Shown here: positions 47,939 to 59,867 of the stretch, piece by piece
Layout of the letters: each line of letters starts with the position of its first letter
Numbering within the stretch: position 1 is the first letter of the stretch
From: Hydractinia symbiolongicarpus
Lineage: Eukaryota > Cnidaria > Hydrozoa > Anthoathecata > Hydractiniidae
Direction of reading: 5' to 3'
Length of the DNA stretch: 64,000 nt
Assembly (NCBI RefSeq): GCF_029227915.1
Contig: NC_079880.1
Location: 21,450,501-21,514,500, forward strand
The notes under the pieces: generated by a model
The model's input: only the letters and a program-made list of their open reading frames with translations
The model's database searches: none
What the model was told of the DNA's origin: nothing
Translations under genes and position numbers: made by a program

Positions 47939-50131
47939 TTCCACTGCATACTTTTTATTTACGAAAAACATTTTATAATCAACAATGCATAAATAACAAT
48001 ACTTTTCTTAAGAACAGCATATCATTAAGAACTTTCAAATGCACCACTGCGGTGGACAATTTTGACAAGAAAATTTTTTATTTTATTTTTTTAACCGTCA
48101 ACTCAACTTTTGAACCAATTTTTGAACTTCCTTTCTTTCTAGGTGTCATCAGTGACACCGTTCATCCGGTTTGGACAAGTATTTACAATCCAATTCGATG
48201 TCAACTTTTAACTTGTTTATATATCATTATTTTGTGTAGTATATAAAAAAGGTTTGCAAAACTTAAATTTAGATGATCACTGATGTAAAAATAGATCCTT
48301 CAAGACAATACCTTTGCTCAAAACAATATAAAATTTAGTACGACTGGCTGTTATTGAAAATATACCTATATATATATATTTGGAATATGATATCTTGATT
48401 CAGCACTACTATACAGCGTTTGTGATGGCTGATCGAATGACTTTTTCTCTGTCCTACTCCGTGTACAGAATATGTTGTAAGTTGATAATAATAGTTATGG
48501 CATCAATCCCCCATTAGATCTTAGATTAGTTGGTTAACTCCTTTGAGGGATATACCCTGTCAATTGGTATTCTTTTTTTTACACAGGGCATCCGGTAAAA
48601 TGTAAATAAGATCGTACATAAGAAACTAAATTGTTTTAATATTATTAATTCACGCCTCGAAGTAGAGTGATTTATTAAAACTGGCTGCTGCAGTCATGGC
48701 AGATCGTTTCAAATTTGCGACATATAAAAAAATTGACAAAGACACGATACTCTAGGTGACCCGATGTTCTACAAAGAAAACTATATTTGGGCCACCGAAA
48801 GAAAGGAAACAAAATCGAGCAACTAAAACATTAAGCTTAACAAACATAAAAACACAATATATTCTTTGTGAGTTGTACAACAGATTCATTTATTGCAACC
48901 AATGCTGCCTTGGAATTTCTAATACGAAAATCAAGACACATTTATGACAGCCGAATTGTGTTTAAACCGCCATGCCGTAGCACGGGATTCCTCAATCGTA
49001 GTCAAAAATGGTGGGAAAATATGCATCAATAGAATATATATATATGAATGTATAGCTAGTTATATACACAGTCAGGGAGGAAACAGATAGCTAAATGCAA
49101 ACATCCTAACTGTCCTGGTTCGATAGGGAAACTCTTAATATTAACAAAGATCCAATTTCACACAAAGTGTGTCCTGGTGTTAAGAATTTGAGTTGGAAAA
49201 AATATTCCGAAGCTGACAGAGGAAACGTTGTCTAATGAATCCTCACATTAAACACGCTTAACGACAATTACGGGAATCAGCATTGAGCTATCCATTTTCT
49301 CTGACGGATATATACGATTAGTTAAACAGTATAATAACTTCTTAACCAAGATTGTAATCGATAATTTACCAAGCTGGGCAATATTCCATACTTCCAGCGG
49401 GCTAAGTCTAAAACGCGTTTTTGTTTTAAGTAGATTGAGAAATCTCTTCAGTTTTCTCGCAATCTTAAGATAACTTTAGTGTTAACATCAAAGGTAGAAA
49501 AGTCGGTAATGTTACTACGATCAAGAAATCTTACACTACTTACAATGACAAATTTTGACTTAAAAACTATAAAAATTAATATCTTGTCATATATATGTCA
49601 ACACAAAGTTAATATAACATAGGTTAAAGCAGTATTTTTAAGCCAATCAGCAAAGTGTTTACAACCAACAGAAAGTCAAAAAACCCATGCCATACAAGAA
49701 CTAAAGAAAATTCGAATTGCACTCTCCCCTATCTAATTGTAGGGGTGGGGTCGAATAATTAGGGTAGGGGGCAGAGACAACGGTAAAAATCAAGGGGGGA
49801 GTGTAATAGTTGGGAGGGGTGCAGATACAGTCAAATTACCGTAGATTGGGGTGGGGAGAGGGGGGTACAAGTGTTATTTCTTCAAGATGTATTACTGCAG
49901 TAAATATACATTGTTTTCTTTGCTTTTTCCCTCTGTTTACATAGTTTGGGGGGAGGGGTGTCTTTTATTATGGGGGGGGGGGAGTTTTGAAAAAAATTCC
50001 TTCATTGGGTGGGAGTAATGTTTTAGCATACAAAACATCAGAGTGCTCAAAAGTCAAGATTTCGTGCTTTTTTAAAAAAAGATCAAACTAAAATAAAAGC
50101 AAAAGATATTTCGTTTTTTGTGCAAATTACT
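47939..50131. other. Intergenic, no gene recognised; G-rich patch at 49735-49990
   Basis: AT-rich, with no coding signature. A SINE-tail-like segment (GGGATATACCCTGTC) lies near 48548. The G-rich patch is listed separately. Confidence 0.4.
49735..49992 (+). other. Cluster of G-runs (quadruplex-prone tract)
   Basis: Repeated runs of four to twelve G on the + strand occur within about 250 bp (for example GGGGTGGGG, TTGGGGTGGGGAGAGGGGGG and a long G-run near 49973-49982), in an AT-rich genome. Several groups meet the simple four-run quadruplex pattern. No gene is associated. Confidence 0.6.
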
Positions 50132-50940
50132 TCACATCAGACGCGACAAAATCCACGTTTCTCTGATCACCCTTATCATTATTTCTTTCATTTCTTCATA
50201 TGTTGAAACATGGACTGGTAAAAATAAATGAATTTCACAAGTGGAAACGATTGAAAAACATTTACAATTCTGTACACAACCATGCAGAAATGCAAGTTTA
50301 ATTGGCTGTCCTAAACCATCAGCAGGAAGATTAGCAGCACCAGTTATAAACTCTGCAATTTCTTCCAGTTTCAGGTCTCAGGTTTCTAAATTAATTATGC
50401 AATTTTTTTTAATAAGCAATCAACCAATAAGAAACTTGTGCTTAGCTTCGTATTTAAAACTTTAGAAAACCCATTATTGTTTGGTCTCTAATATATTTTT
50501 CTGACATACTGCTGTTAAATTAACAGCGGAAGCAACCAATTGTTTCTTTTTTTCTTTTTTACAACCTCTTGTACGTTCTGATCCACTATAAGCAAGGCAT
50601 CCTTTAGAGTTTCAGTGTTTCTGGAGCATGATGAAGAGGAAAACATTTTCTTGGAGGGAGTGAATGAGTTTTATTTCTGTCTTTTGTCCACGCCTGGAGA
50701 ACAATCATTTGTGTATTACCAGTGTTGTCATTTCAGACTGTATTTTTTTGGTTGATCCGCACTTTTCCCATTCCCCTTAGTGCTTGGATACAAGTTCCGT
50801 AATGCACTGTCTATTATATTGTTATCGTCATTCTCTTCTCTCGTTTCAACTTCGCATTCAAGAGAAATCCTCTTAGAAACATTAACTAAACTAGTTCAAG
50901 AACGTCTCAGCTCGTTAACTAAATTTTCCTTGTTCGCCAT
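50132..50940 (-). pseudogene. Relic of a HECT-type E3 ubiquitin ligase gene
   Basis: Read on the - strand, an ATG at 50940 opens a coding-like stretch (MANKENLVNELRRS, stop, then SLVNVSKRISLECEVETREE and onward to about 50720). It is interrupted by stops. At 50377-50132 there is a clear HECT C-lobe: EEIAEFITGAANLPADGLGQ, a Cys-rich turn, VSTCEIHLFLPVHVSTYEEM and a short C-terminus with stop. The STC Cys sits where the catalytic cysteine of HECT ligases lies. The N-terminal stretch may belong to the same gene; the bulk of the HECT domain is missing and several stops break the frame. The style (FxTG, STC, LPVH) recalls the multicopy G2E3-like HECT genes of cnidarians; that link is from memory and not tested here. 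Confidence 0.72.
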
Positions 50941-51066
50941 TTTGTTTATCACACAGATTTATTCATACTATTTCGTACCTTGGATAATCAAGGCAACCTC
51001 GCTCTGATGTCTAACAACTAGCTTCCAGGCCCAGAAACAGTTGTAAAGAATGAGGCATAGACTTAA

Positions 51067-51829
51067 GGCTGGTTTCCACTTAAACGAATGCGGTCGAATC
51101 GATCGATGCGATCGAATCGATGTTACTAAAAATAGAACATTGCATAATTTTTGTCGATCGACGTTGACCTGGCAGTCGAATTTGATCGAATTCAAAAGTA
51201 GCCCTCTACAAAAGCTTTCTACTTTTTTCTGGATCGATTGAAATTTATCCAATGAGAATGATTTGTACGCGCATGATGTAAACAAATCGACGAAGAAATG
51301 AATATTCACTGAATAGCAGGGAAAAAAAATGGCTGAAAACATTTTAAATAATCGAAAATTTAATTCCATATTTGATGCAGCAACAGCACAATACACTATT
51401 TAACACGAGCAACAATTAAAAGATGAAAATGAATCACCGATTGTTAAGTGGTTATTAGCAGATGAATGTTGAGGAATTTGAGATAGCATTTGTAGAATAA
51501 GTCCGCGGATTTCAGGTCTCGGGAAACTTCCTCGAGACGTTTCAAAGAAAGTCTCACTAAGCAAAGATTGTAGGCAAATGACTGAAATAGAAGAACATTT
51601 AAAATAACTTTTGCTTAACTTTTGCTTACCGTATTTATATGTCATGAAATTCTAAGTACACGCTCAATATCATTATTTCATTTTAAATTTGTGTTTTTGT
51701 TTTAAAATAAATTTGAATGAATCGCCATCGATCGAGGCATGGTCGAATTTGAATGGAAACCAATTTTTTAAAAACGCCATCGATCGATGTCGATCAATAC
51801 GACCACATTCGTTTGAATGGAAACCCGCC
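51067..51829. mobile_element. 763-bp TTAA-flanked terminal-inverted-repeat element
   Basis: TTAA at 51063-51066 and 51830-51833 flanks ends GGCTGGTTTCCA and TGGAAACCCGCC. The inverted ends extend about 50 bp through CGAATGCGGTCGAATCGATC-like sequence, rich in CGAT and GATC. The interior has no intact frame. TTAA duplications are typical of piggyBac-type insertion, but the tips are not diagnostic. Confidence 0.8.
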
Positions 51830-52133
51830 TTAAGTTGTTTAAAATTGAAATTTGAGATTTAAGTGAAAGATCGTTAACTTAGTTTGTTTATTTGCAATGT
51901 TTGGTGTAAAATTCTCGATTTAGTAGTGAAAAAGAAAGTTAGTAATGAAATGCAAGGTTAGTAATAAAGTCGACTATCTACTTTAACTACTGTCCACAAA
52001 ATTTATTACATTTCGTTAGTAAAAGGTTGTAAAATGTTGACATTTTAAGTATGCATCAAGCTAAAAGTTTTTGTTGAGTCTTCTATACCGAACGGCATCA
52101 TCTGTTTTTCTTAGCTTTATAAGCTTTTTAGTG

Positions 52134-52556
52134 GGGGGTCACACTAGAATTTTAAAAGCATGCTATAAATTTAAAGCACGGTTTAAAGCGTGCTTAATAA
52201 TGTAAACGCATTTTTGCTTTATTAAAATGTCTTTCAAATTATGTTTCCTTGCTTTAAACATGCTTTAAATAAAACAAAAATAAAGAGTGCTTCGAGGCAC
52301 TCTTTATTTTTGCTTTAGCTGCTATAAGTGCATAAAACAATAGAATAAAAATTATGCACAAATATTTGAGTATTAAAAGTGAGGCTTTTGAGCGGGTATT
52401 ATGAAAGTGAAAGTTCATTCGTATGTGAGAGAAACAACAACATGAACGTTTTGTTTTAAATTTTGTTTACAACTCTCCCTTTGATATTACCAGGAACTTG
52501 CTTTACTCAAAGCATGCTTTATTTTTTATACTAAGCTTGCTTTATTCTAGTCCCCC
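52134..52556. mobile_element. 423-bp MITE with TTAGTG target duplication
   Basis: Ends GGGGGTCACACTAGAAT and ATTCTAGTCCCCC, flanked by TTAGTG at 52128-52133 and 52557-52562. Internal inverted GCATGCTTTAAA motifs and an AATAAAGAGTGC...GCACTCTTTATT hairpin. The left edge of the 2.575-kb duplication falls 14 bp inside this element. Confidence 0.82.
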
Positions 52557-54722
52557 TTAGTGATTTTTTGTGTTATTCCCTCTCGTTTTCGCCATCGTAG
52601 AGTTTGTTCGAGCGAACGTGTTGTTGTAGCTTGCTCTGGTTTCTACCAATATATAAGTGTTGTTTGTGTTTCGTTTTTTTTTGTTTTTTTTTTAAATCAG
52701 TAAAAAATACATTAATGAGACCATCAGTTGATTTTTTCTAACGCCATCGGAGATTTTGGCCTCGTCTAATAACGGACTAGAAACGAAGCAAAAACATCGA
52801 AACAAGCAGCAGTTTTGCCCTTTATCATCCCTTATCATAGAGCGTTTATTCCTTTGAAAAATATTTTCAAGAAACATTGGTCAATCATCACAAGCGACAG
52901 AGAACTGCATGAATTTTTTCAACTAAACCCTTTATTGCATTCACAAGACACAAAAACATCCAGGACCACCTTGTCCGGACGAAATTAAGGACTGGTGACT
53001 AACTAAATCTCTGGCGGCTGAATCATGCTTGTAATTAGAATATGAACTTTTTTAAAACTACAAAGGATATACCATCATTGGTATACACCGTGTCGTTTTA
53101 TAAGAGTAACTTTCATCCCCTTACCCACTCTATTATAACAGGGAAACTTGATATACCGTTATAAAACACAACATCACAATACCTTTGACGAAAAAGTACT
53201 GGGAACTAACTTGATCCGTCTTTTTTATGAAGAAGTGTAACGAACAAAGGCACCGTTAATTCTGAAACACAAAATACAACAGCGTCGTGATGATATGAGC
53301 TACCATATACCAACCCTCTCAAAAAAAAAAAAAAAGAGAAATCCATACCACCATAGCAACTCATTGCACTCATGATATGAAAAAATACTTACAATTCGTC
53401 GAGTCAAACGACATTTAAAAATGGACCAACTAAAATTCACATTGCCATAGCCACAATATGCAATCACATTGTGCCTCAAAATCTCAAATCATAATACACT
53501 GTAGAACTGCCTGTTCACACGGCTCTTTAATAAAACGTAACCCATGCAAACCTTAAGCCCTGTCCAACTCTGAAATTACCCGTACTGAAATTCAAATTAC
53601 GGAGTTTCATACCGCAGGTCTGGGCGCTAGCGAAGCGCTTTGTAGGGACAAATTTTGGCTTGCTTTCATGCAAACACTAGATTTTAAATTTAAGATCAAA
53701 TTAAGATGCCTTCACTGAAAATTGAAGTTTGTAATAGGCTGGTTGGTCTATGGCTTATCGCATGATTATTTTGCCTGTCGATTTGCGCAAAAGATATTGG
53801 TAACATATACAACTCCACATAACAATGGAACTAGTCTGAAATTGCTCAGATTTGCAGAAATTTTCTGCAGACCATGTCTCCAAGGGTTTTCTATTGGACT
53901 AGCCTTCAATCCATAAAACAGCGGTTGACTATTGCAGATATCTTTAGATTTTTGCCCATGGTATATCTCCCTGTCATCCTTTTCAGGCGTCCTTGGCACA
54001 AAATAACAATTCGGCTACCAGTTTAAATAAAATAGGCATATTATGTTTAAGCTCACTGTTCAGTGACTAAACAGGAGGGTTCTATAATTCAGCCACCCTG
54101 TTTAATTTTTCCTCTGTAAAACAAGCACCAAGCATTAGTTATGCTATCTAAATTGCAAAGTCAACCTTTTGTTGATTTAATGAGTTTCTTATCTTCCATG
54201 TTTTAAAGTGTTTTCTTGATGCTGTATATATTTTATTGACATAAACTAGCTCTTACGTAGGTATTTTCTTATATGAAAACATGCTTTTTACTGGTACAAC
54301 TTTTAACTTTTATAAGAAACATTTTTTACTTAAAAAAAATATAACTTTTCTAATTCATTATATTTCAGTCTTGCGTTTCTGAAAAGTAATAAAAGCGATT
54401 TTTAGTAATTAGTCTAGCATTACCTGTTGCAAATGCTAGGCAAGCAAGGCTTGAGTTTTTATTTGTTTGCAATACATTAATGATTAGAAATAGGCTTTGT
54501 GTATCCTCAGTTGCAAAAAAAAACCCAGCTCCGTTTTAACAATGGTGCCACAGCTTAATAGCTCTGCAGATATCTTGTTTGATTTCTCAGATACCCCGGT
54601 CGTCCGGAGATGCATTGCGAAAGCGGGAAATTCAAAATGGTGTCGCTATCGATGAAAAGGTCTATTGATTTTAACCCATCTGGCTATGGCAACAACTAAT
54701 ACTCACATTGCGCCTTTTTTAA
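52148..54722. repeat. 2,575-bp direct duplication, copy 1
   Basis: Matches 56400-58974 at a constant offset of 4,252 bp. I count seven differences in the first ~220 bp and one in the rest. It contains the MITE body, an A-rich microsatellite near 53320 and AT-rich sequence. Short open frames (for example 53722-53916 on + and 53766-53999 on -) appear in both copies but have no recognisable domain. No gene assigned. Confidence 0.95.
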
Positions 54723-54734
54723 TCAATATAGAAA

Positions 54735-54970
54735 GAGTTGCGGAGAGGTTGCCAAGGCAAAGGCATTAAGCACGGCAAGGAAAGGGCAAAGGCAGGCAAG
54801 GAAACAGGAAGAGGAATCAGGAAGGCAGGGTGGGTAAGGCATGGTAGGCACAGGCATGGGAGGCACAGGCAAGGACATAGTAGGCAGGCACCAGAAAAGG
54901 CATAGGAAGGGTAGGCAAAGAAAGGCACGGTCAGTGCTGGCAAGGAAATGGAACGGCAAGGCAGGGGTGC
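54735..54970 (+). repeat. Low-complexity purine-rich GGCA/AAGG tract
   Basis: Degenerate AGGCA, GGCAAGG and GGCACAGGCA words repeat for about 235 bp directly after duplication copy 1. Apparent Cys/Pro/Leu-rich frames on the - strand are products of the repeat. Confidence 0.85.
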
Positions 54971-55503
54971 ATGACTTTAATAGAAAATATCCACCTTACA
55001 ACTCAAAGATTGTGTATACTCAATATATCTAAGATAAGTATCATATTAGTCCAGGAGTATAGAAAGTATTGAGGTGCAAATATTTCAAATTCAATATCTC
55101 AAAAAAAGTCTCAAATTTATCTCAGGTCAATATACAGTGAATCATGTTAGCAGAATTATGTGCCATTACAAGTATTTAAACAATCGGTCATAACGCCATA
55201 TGATTTTTTGATAAATCTGAGATTATCTTGATTCCAATGACAACAACATTAAAAAGTCAAGATATGGAAATAATCAGAGAAGTCCACGAGAAAGGCAAAA
55301 AAAATTTAAAAAACGTCTTTTTTAGTTTCTTGTGCCTACCAGGTATGTCAACACAAAACTTTTTACCATAAAGTGATAGATCTATTACAAAAAACAAAGC
55401 ACTTTTGGGCTCTATAAATGAAAGTGACAAATCTACAACTCAAAGATTACCTATTATATGAAAGCCTGGTTGTTGTAGGTGCAAGATAATTATGTTTTTC
55501 CTA

Positions 55504-55571
55504 GCCCTGTCCAGGATTCGAACCTGGATTTCTCATTTGCATGAGTGTCATAGCCATTAGACCAGCAGGGC
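55504..55571 (-). tRNA. tRNA-like sequence with a shortened anticodon loop (probably tRNA pseudogene)
   Basis: On the - strand: a 7-bp acceptor arm with six pairs (GCCCTGC with ACAGGGC), a D arm GTC-TAATGGCTAT-GAC, a perfect 5-bp anticodon stem CTCAT/ATGAG, and a T arm CCAGG-TTCGAAT-CCTGG. Box A (TGGTCTAATGG) and box B (GGTTCGAATCC) are good. Total length is 68 nt because the anticodon loop is only four nt (GCAA) where seven are normal. No anticodon can be assigned with confidence, and no T-run terminator follows. It may be a decayed tRNA or the head of a SINE. Confidence 0.6.
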
Positions 55572-55659
55572 ATAAATATATATATATACAAAACTTTACA
55601 GGTGAACATTATATACACTTAGGAATTTACAGCACACTGCCTAGTTAATTAACCTTTTG

Positions 55660-56399
55660 AGAAATGCTGGTTAAGCCACAAGTAACTGTGTTACCTGGCG
55701 TAAAACGCTTGGTGGAACAGTTAATACAAATTGAAAACTGTACCACACATTCAGGTGGAGCGCCTTAGTACAGATGTGCAGTATATCGTAAATCGAGTGA
55801 AACACACAACATTTAAGGTGTTTCGGGTGTAATTATATTTATCCTATAGCTTGAATAAAAACACAATTTACATATTGTGCCATGTCATAACGAAAACAGT
55901 CAGCAAACCTTTTTTATTTTTCACAAAATGTTCCCGGTAAAACTTAAAATATATATATGTACTTTAATCTGTGGTGCGCCATTAGTATAGGTAAAAAAAA
56001 CCTTTCAAAAAAACTTTAGCACAACTTCTGCTAAATAGAAACACAGGTAATAGCTTGTCGTTAACACTAGGCTGAGTGATTAGTACAGATATACTGTGGC
56101 GCACATATACGTTTCGACATAACATCCCTTTCTGAAAAATATCCTAACTTTGGTTCAAATAAACAGACAGTAAACACCCTGTTGTTATCCTACACAGCTA
56201 AAACAGTCATTCAGCAATTTTATTTTGCGGAAAAGTTTTTGTAACATTTAAAAATAAAAACACAGTTTAAAACCTGTTATTACACTCCTAAAGCAAAAAG
56301 AATCCTGCAATAGTTTATGGGAAAAGTTCTTGTGCAAGATCAAACATTAATCGTGAAATCGGATAGCCGTAATACATTTTTCCAAAAAACTTTACTGCA
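55660..56399. repeat. Decayed dispersed repeat modules between the two duplication copies
   Basis: Contains GCGCCTTAGTACAGATGTGC, TGAGTGATTAGTACAGATAT and ACAGCTAAAACAGTCATTCA, then CAATTTTATTTTGCGG, which match modules near 41320-41570 and 42300-42560. No gene recognised. Confidence 0.5.
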
Positions 56400-58974
56400 A
56401 ATTTTAAAAGCATGCTATAAATTTAAAGCACGATTTAAAGCATGCTTAATAATGTGAACGCATTTTTGCTTTATTAAAATGTCTTTCAAATTATGTTTAC
56501 TTGCTTTAAACATGCTTTAAATAAAACAAAAATAAAGAGCGCTTCGAGGCACTCTTTATTTTTGCTTTAGCTGCTATAAGTACATAAAACAATAGAATAA
56601 AACTTATGCACAAATATTTGAGTATTAAAAGTGAGGCTTTTGAGCGGGTATTATGAAAGTGAAAGTTCATTCGTATGTGAGAGAAACAACAACATGAACG
56701 TTTTGTTTTAAATTTTGTTTACAACTCTCCCTTTGATATTACCAGGAACTTGCTTTACTCAAAGCATGCTTTATTTTTTATACTAAGCTTGCTTTATTCT
56801 AGTCCCCCTTAGTGATTTTTTGTGTTATTCCCTCTCGTTTTCGCCATCGTAGAGTTTGTTCGAGCGAACGTGTTGTTGTAGCTTGCTCTGGTTTCTACCA
56901 ATATATAAGTGTTGTTTGTGTTTCGTTTTTTTTTGTTTTTTTTTTAAATCAGTAAAAAATACATTAATGAGACCATCAGTTGATTTTTTCTAACGCCATC
57001 GGAGATTTTGGCCTCGTCTAATAACGGACTAGAAACGAAGCAAAAACATCGAAACAAGCAGCAGTTTTGCCCTTTATCATCCCTTATCATAGAGCGTTTA
57101 TTCCTTTGAAAAATATTTTCAAGAAACATTGGTCAATCATCACAAGCGACAGAGAACTGCATGAATTTTTCCAACTAAACCCTTTATTGCATTCACAAGA
57201 CACAAAAACATCCAGGACCACCTTGTCCGGACGAAATTAAGGACTGGTGACTAACTAAATCTCTGGCGGCTGAATCATGCTTGTAATTAGAATATGAACT
57301 TTTTTAAAACTACAAAGGATATACCATCATTGGTATACACCGTGTCGTTTTATAAGAGTAACTTTCATCCCCTTACCCACTCTATTATAACAGGGAAACT
57401 TGATATACCGTTATAAAACACAACATCACAATACCTTTGACGAAAAAGTACTGGGAACTAACTTGATCCGTCTTTTTTATGAAGAAGTGTAACGAACAAA
57501 GGCACCGTTAATTCTGAAACACAAAATACAACAGCGTCGTGATGATATGAGCTACCATATACCAACCCTCTCAAAAAAAAAAAAAAAGAGAAATCCATAC
57601 CACCATAGCAACTCATTGCACTCATGATATGAAAAAATACTTACAATTCGTCGAGTCAAACGACATTTAAAAATGGACCAACTAAAATTCACATTGCCAT
57701 AGCCACAATATGCAATCACATTGTGCCTCAAAATCTCAAATCATAATACACTGTAGAACTGCCTGTTCACACGGCTCTTTAATAAAACGTAACCCATGCA
57801 AACCTTAAGCCCTGTCCAACTCTGAAATTACCCGTACTGAAATTCAAATTACGGAGTTTCATACCGCAGGTCTGGGCGCTAGCGAAGCGCTTTGTAGGGA
57901 CAAATTTTGGCTTGCTTTCATGCAAACACTAGATTTTAAATTTAAGATCAAATTAAGATGCCTTCACTGAAAATTGAAGTTTGTAATAGGCTGGTTGGTC
58001 TATGGCTTATCGCATGATTATTTTGCCTGTCGATTTGCGCAAAAGATATTGGTAACATATACAACTCCACATAACAATGGAACTAGTCTGAAATTGCTCA
58101 GATTTGCAGAAATTTTCTGCAGACCATGTCTCCAAGGGTTTTCTATTGGACTAGCCTTCAATCCATAAAACAGCGGTTGACTATTGCAGATATCTTTAGA
58201 TTTTTGCCCATGGTATATCTCCCTGTCATCCTTTTCAGGCGTCCTTGGCACAAAATAACAATTCGGCTACCAGTTTAAATAAAATAGGCATATTATGTTT
58301 AAGCTCACTGTTCAGTGACTAAACAGGAGGGTTCTATAATTCAGCCACCCTGTTTAATTTTTCCTCTGTAAAACAAGCACCAAGCATTAGTTATGCTATC
58401 TAAATTGCAAAGTCAACCTTTTGTTGATTTAATGAGTTTCTTATCTTCCATGTTTTAAAGTGTTTTCTTGATGCTGTATATATTTTATTGACATAAACTA
58501 GCTCTTACGTAGGTATTTTCTTATATGAAAACATGCTTTTTACTGGTACAACTTTTAACTTTTATAAGAAACATTTTTTACTTAAAAAAAATATAACTTT
58601 TCTAATTCATTATATTTCAGTCTTGCGTTTCTGAAAAGTAATAAAAGCGATTTTTAGTAATTAGTCTAGCATTACCTGTTGCAAATGCTAGGCAAGCAAG
58701 GCTTGAGTTTTTATTTGTTTGCAATACATTAATGATTAGAAATAGGCTTTGTGTATCCTCAGTTGCAAAAAAAAACCCAGCTCCGTTTTAACAATGGTGC
58801 CACAGCTTAATAGCTCTGCAGATATCTTGTTTGATTTCTCAGATACCCCGGTCGTCCGGAGATGCATTGCGAAAGCGGGAAATTCAAAATGGTGTCGCTA
58901 TCGATGAAAAGGTCTATTGATTTTAACCCATCTGGCTATGGCAACAACTAATACTCACATTGCGCCTTTTTTAA
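56400..58974. repeat. 2,575-bp direct duplication, copy 2
   Basis: Second copy of 52148-54722. It lacks the first 14 bp and the left target duplication of the MITE but retains the right end with TTAGTG. After TTTTTTAA at the right end the two flanks diverge at once. Confidence 0.95.
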
Positions 58975-59119
58975 AAATACGAACAACAGTCGAAAACGGC
59001 CGTGTTAATGGCCCTTCAACAATATGTCGCAGCACATGTTTTATAATCGACCTCTAGCTGTCGTAGCAAGATATAAGCATCATGAATCAGAACGATCCTT
59101 TGAGTTTGCTTAATTTAAG

Positions 59120-59559
59120 CTTGGTTCTCACCTGGCACTAAAGAGCACTCACGAGCGATATCTCGTGTTTTTTTCATAAGTGAGAATCAGTTTCAACGCT
59201 CCTTAGTGCTCATTGTCACTCATTAGTGCTGTTTTTCGAGCACTAAGGCAAATTTTTTTGATAACAACTATCAACAAATAACAACTATAAGATTCTAGTG
59301 CTTGTTTTATTGTTTTCTTCTGAGATCAAAGGTGCCGACATTCGTGCAGAAGTATTTTGTGCAGAACATGATCTCCAAATGACGAAATAGAGTGTGAATT
59401 GTGACTTTACTCTATTTTCCATGCTCAAAAGAGTTCTTATATTAAGTATTGTTCTCTTATAATGTGAATCACTTTAAAACAGACGCTCATATTCCAATGC
59501 TTTTGAGTGCTCAATTTCTATCGCTCTTTAGTGCTCTTTAGTGCCATGGGAGAACCAAG
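59120..59559. mobile_element. 440-bp MITE with about 40-bp inverted ends
   Basis: CTTGGTTCTCACCTGGCACT at the left, then AAAGAGCACT; the right end in reverse complement is CTTGGTTCTCCCATGGCACT, then AAAGAGCACT. GTGCTC/GAGCAC motifs recur inside. No clear target duplication and no transposase. Confidence 0.8.
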
Positions 59560-59689
59560 ACTTACACGAAATTAAAAACGGTAGGTTGAAAAACGAAAAT
59601 TGTTTTAACTAACTGATGAGAATATCTAAACCAAGGTATGGCCCACTATCAAATAGAAATCAGCTCTCATTATTCAGTTAGTTTTTTTA

Positions 59690-59850
59690 AAAAAAATCAA
59701 ACGAAACACAAATTGCCAATATCAACACTTATATATTGGTAGATAACCAGAGCAAACTACATACAACATGTTCGCTCGAACAAACTGAAAGTAAAACAAT
59801 TTGATTGTTCAATTTACGATGGGGAAAACGAGAAGGAATAACACACTGAA
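59690..59850 (-). repeat. Diverged inverted copy of part of the 2.575-kb unit
   Basis: In reverse complement it reads GTGTGTTATTCCTTCTCGTT, then TTTGTTCGAGCGAAC, TTTGCTCTGGTT and CCAATATATAAGTGTTG. This parallels about 52570-52690 with many differences, so the unit belongs to a dispersed family and is not simply a local duplicate. Confidence 0.7.
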
Positions 59851-59867
59851 GTAACATTTATTAATAA

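Noticed and set aside
53722-53999. Frames conserved in both 2.575-kb copies (64 and 77 codons)
   Set aside because: Conservation only reflects the recent duplication; the frames overlap on opposite strands and have no recognisable domain.
54719-54959. Cys/Pro/Leu-rich frames on the - strand
   Set aside because: They arise from the GGCA/AAGG low-complexity tract and have no non-repetitive content.
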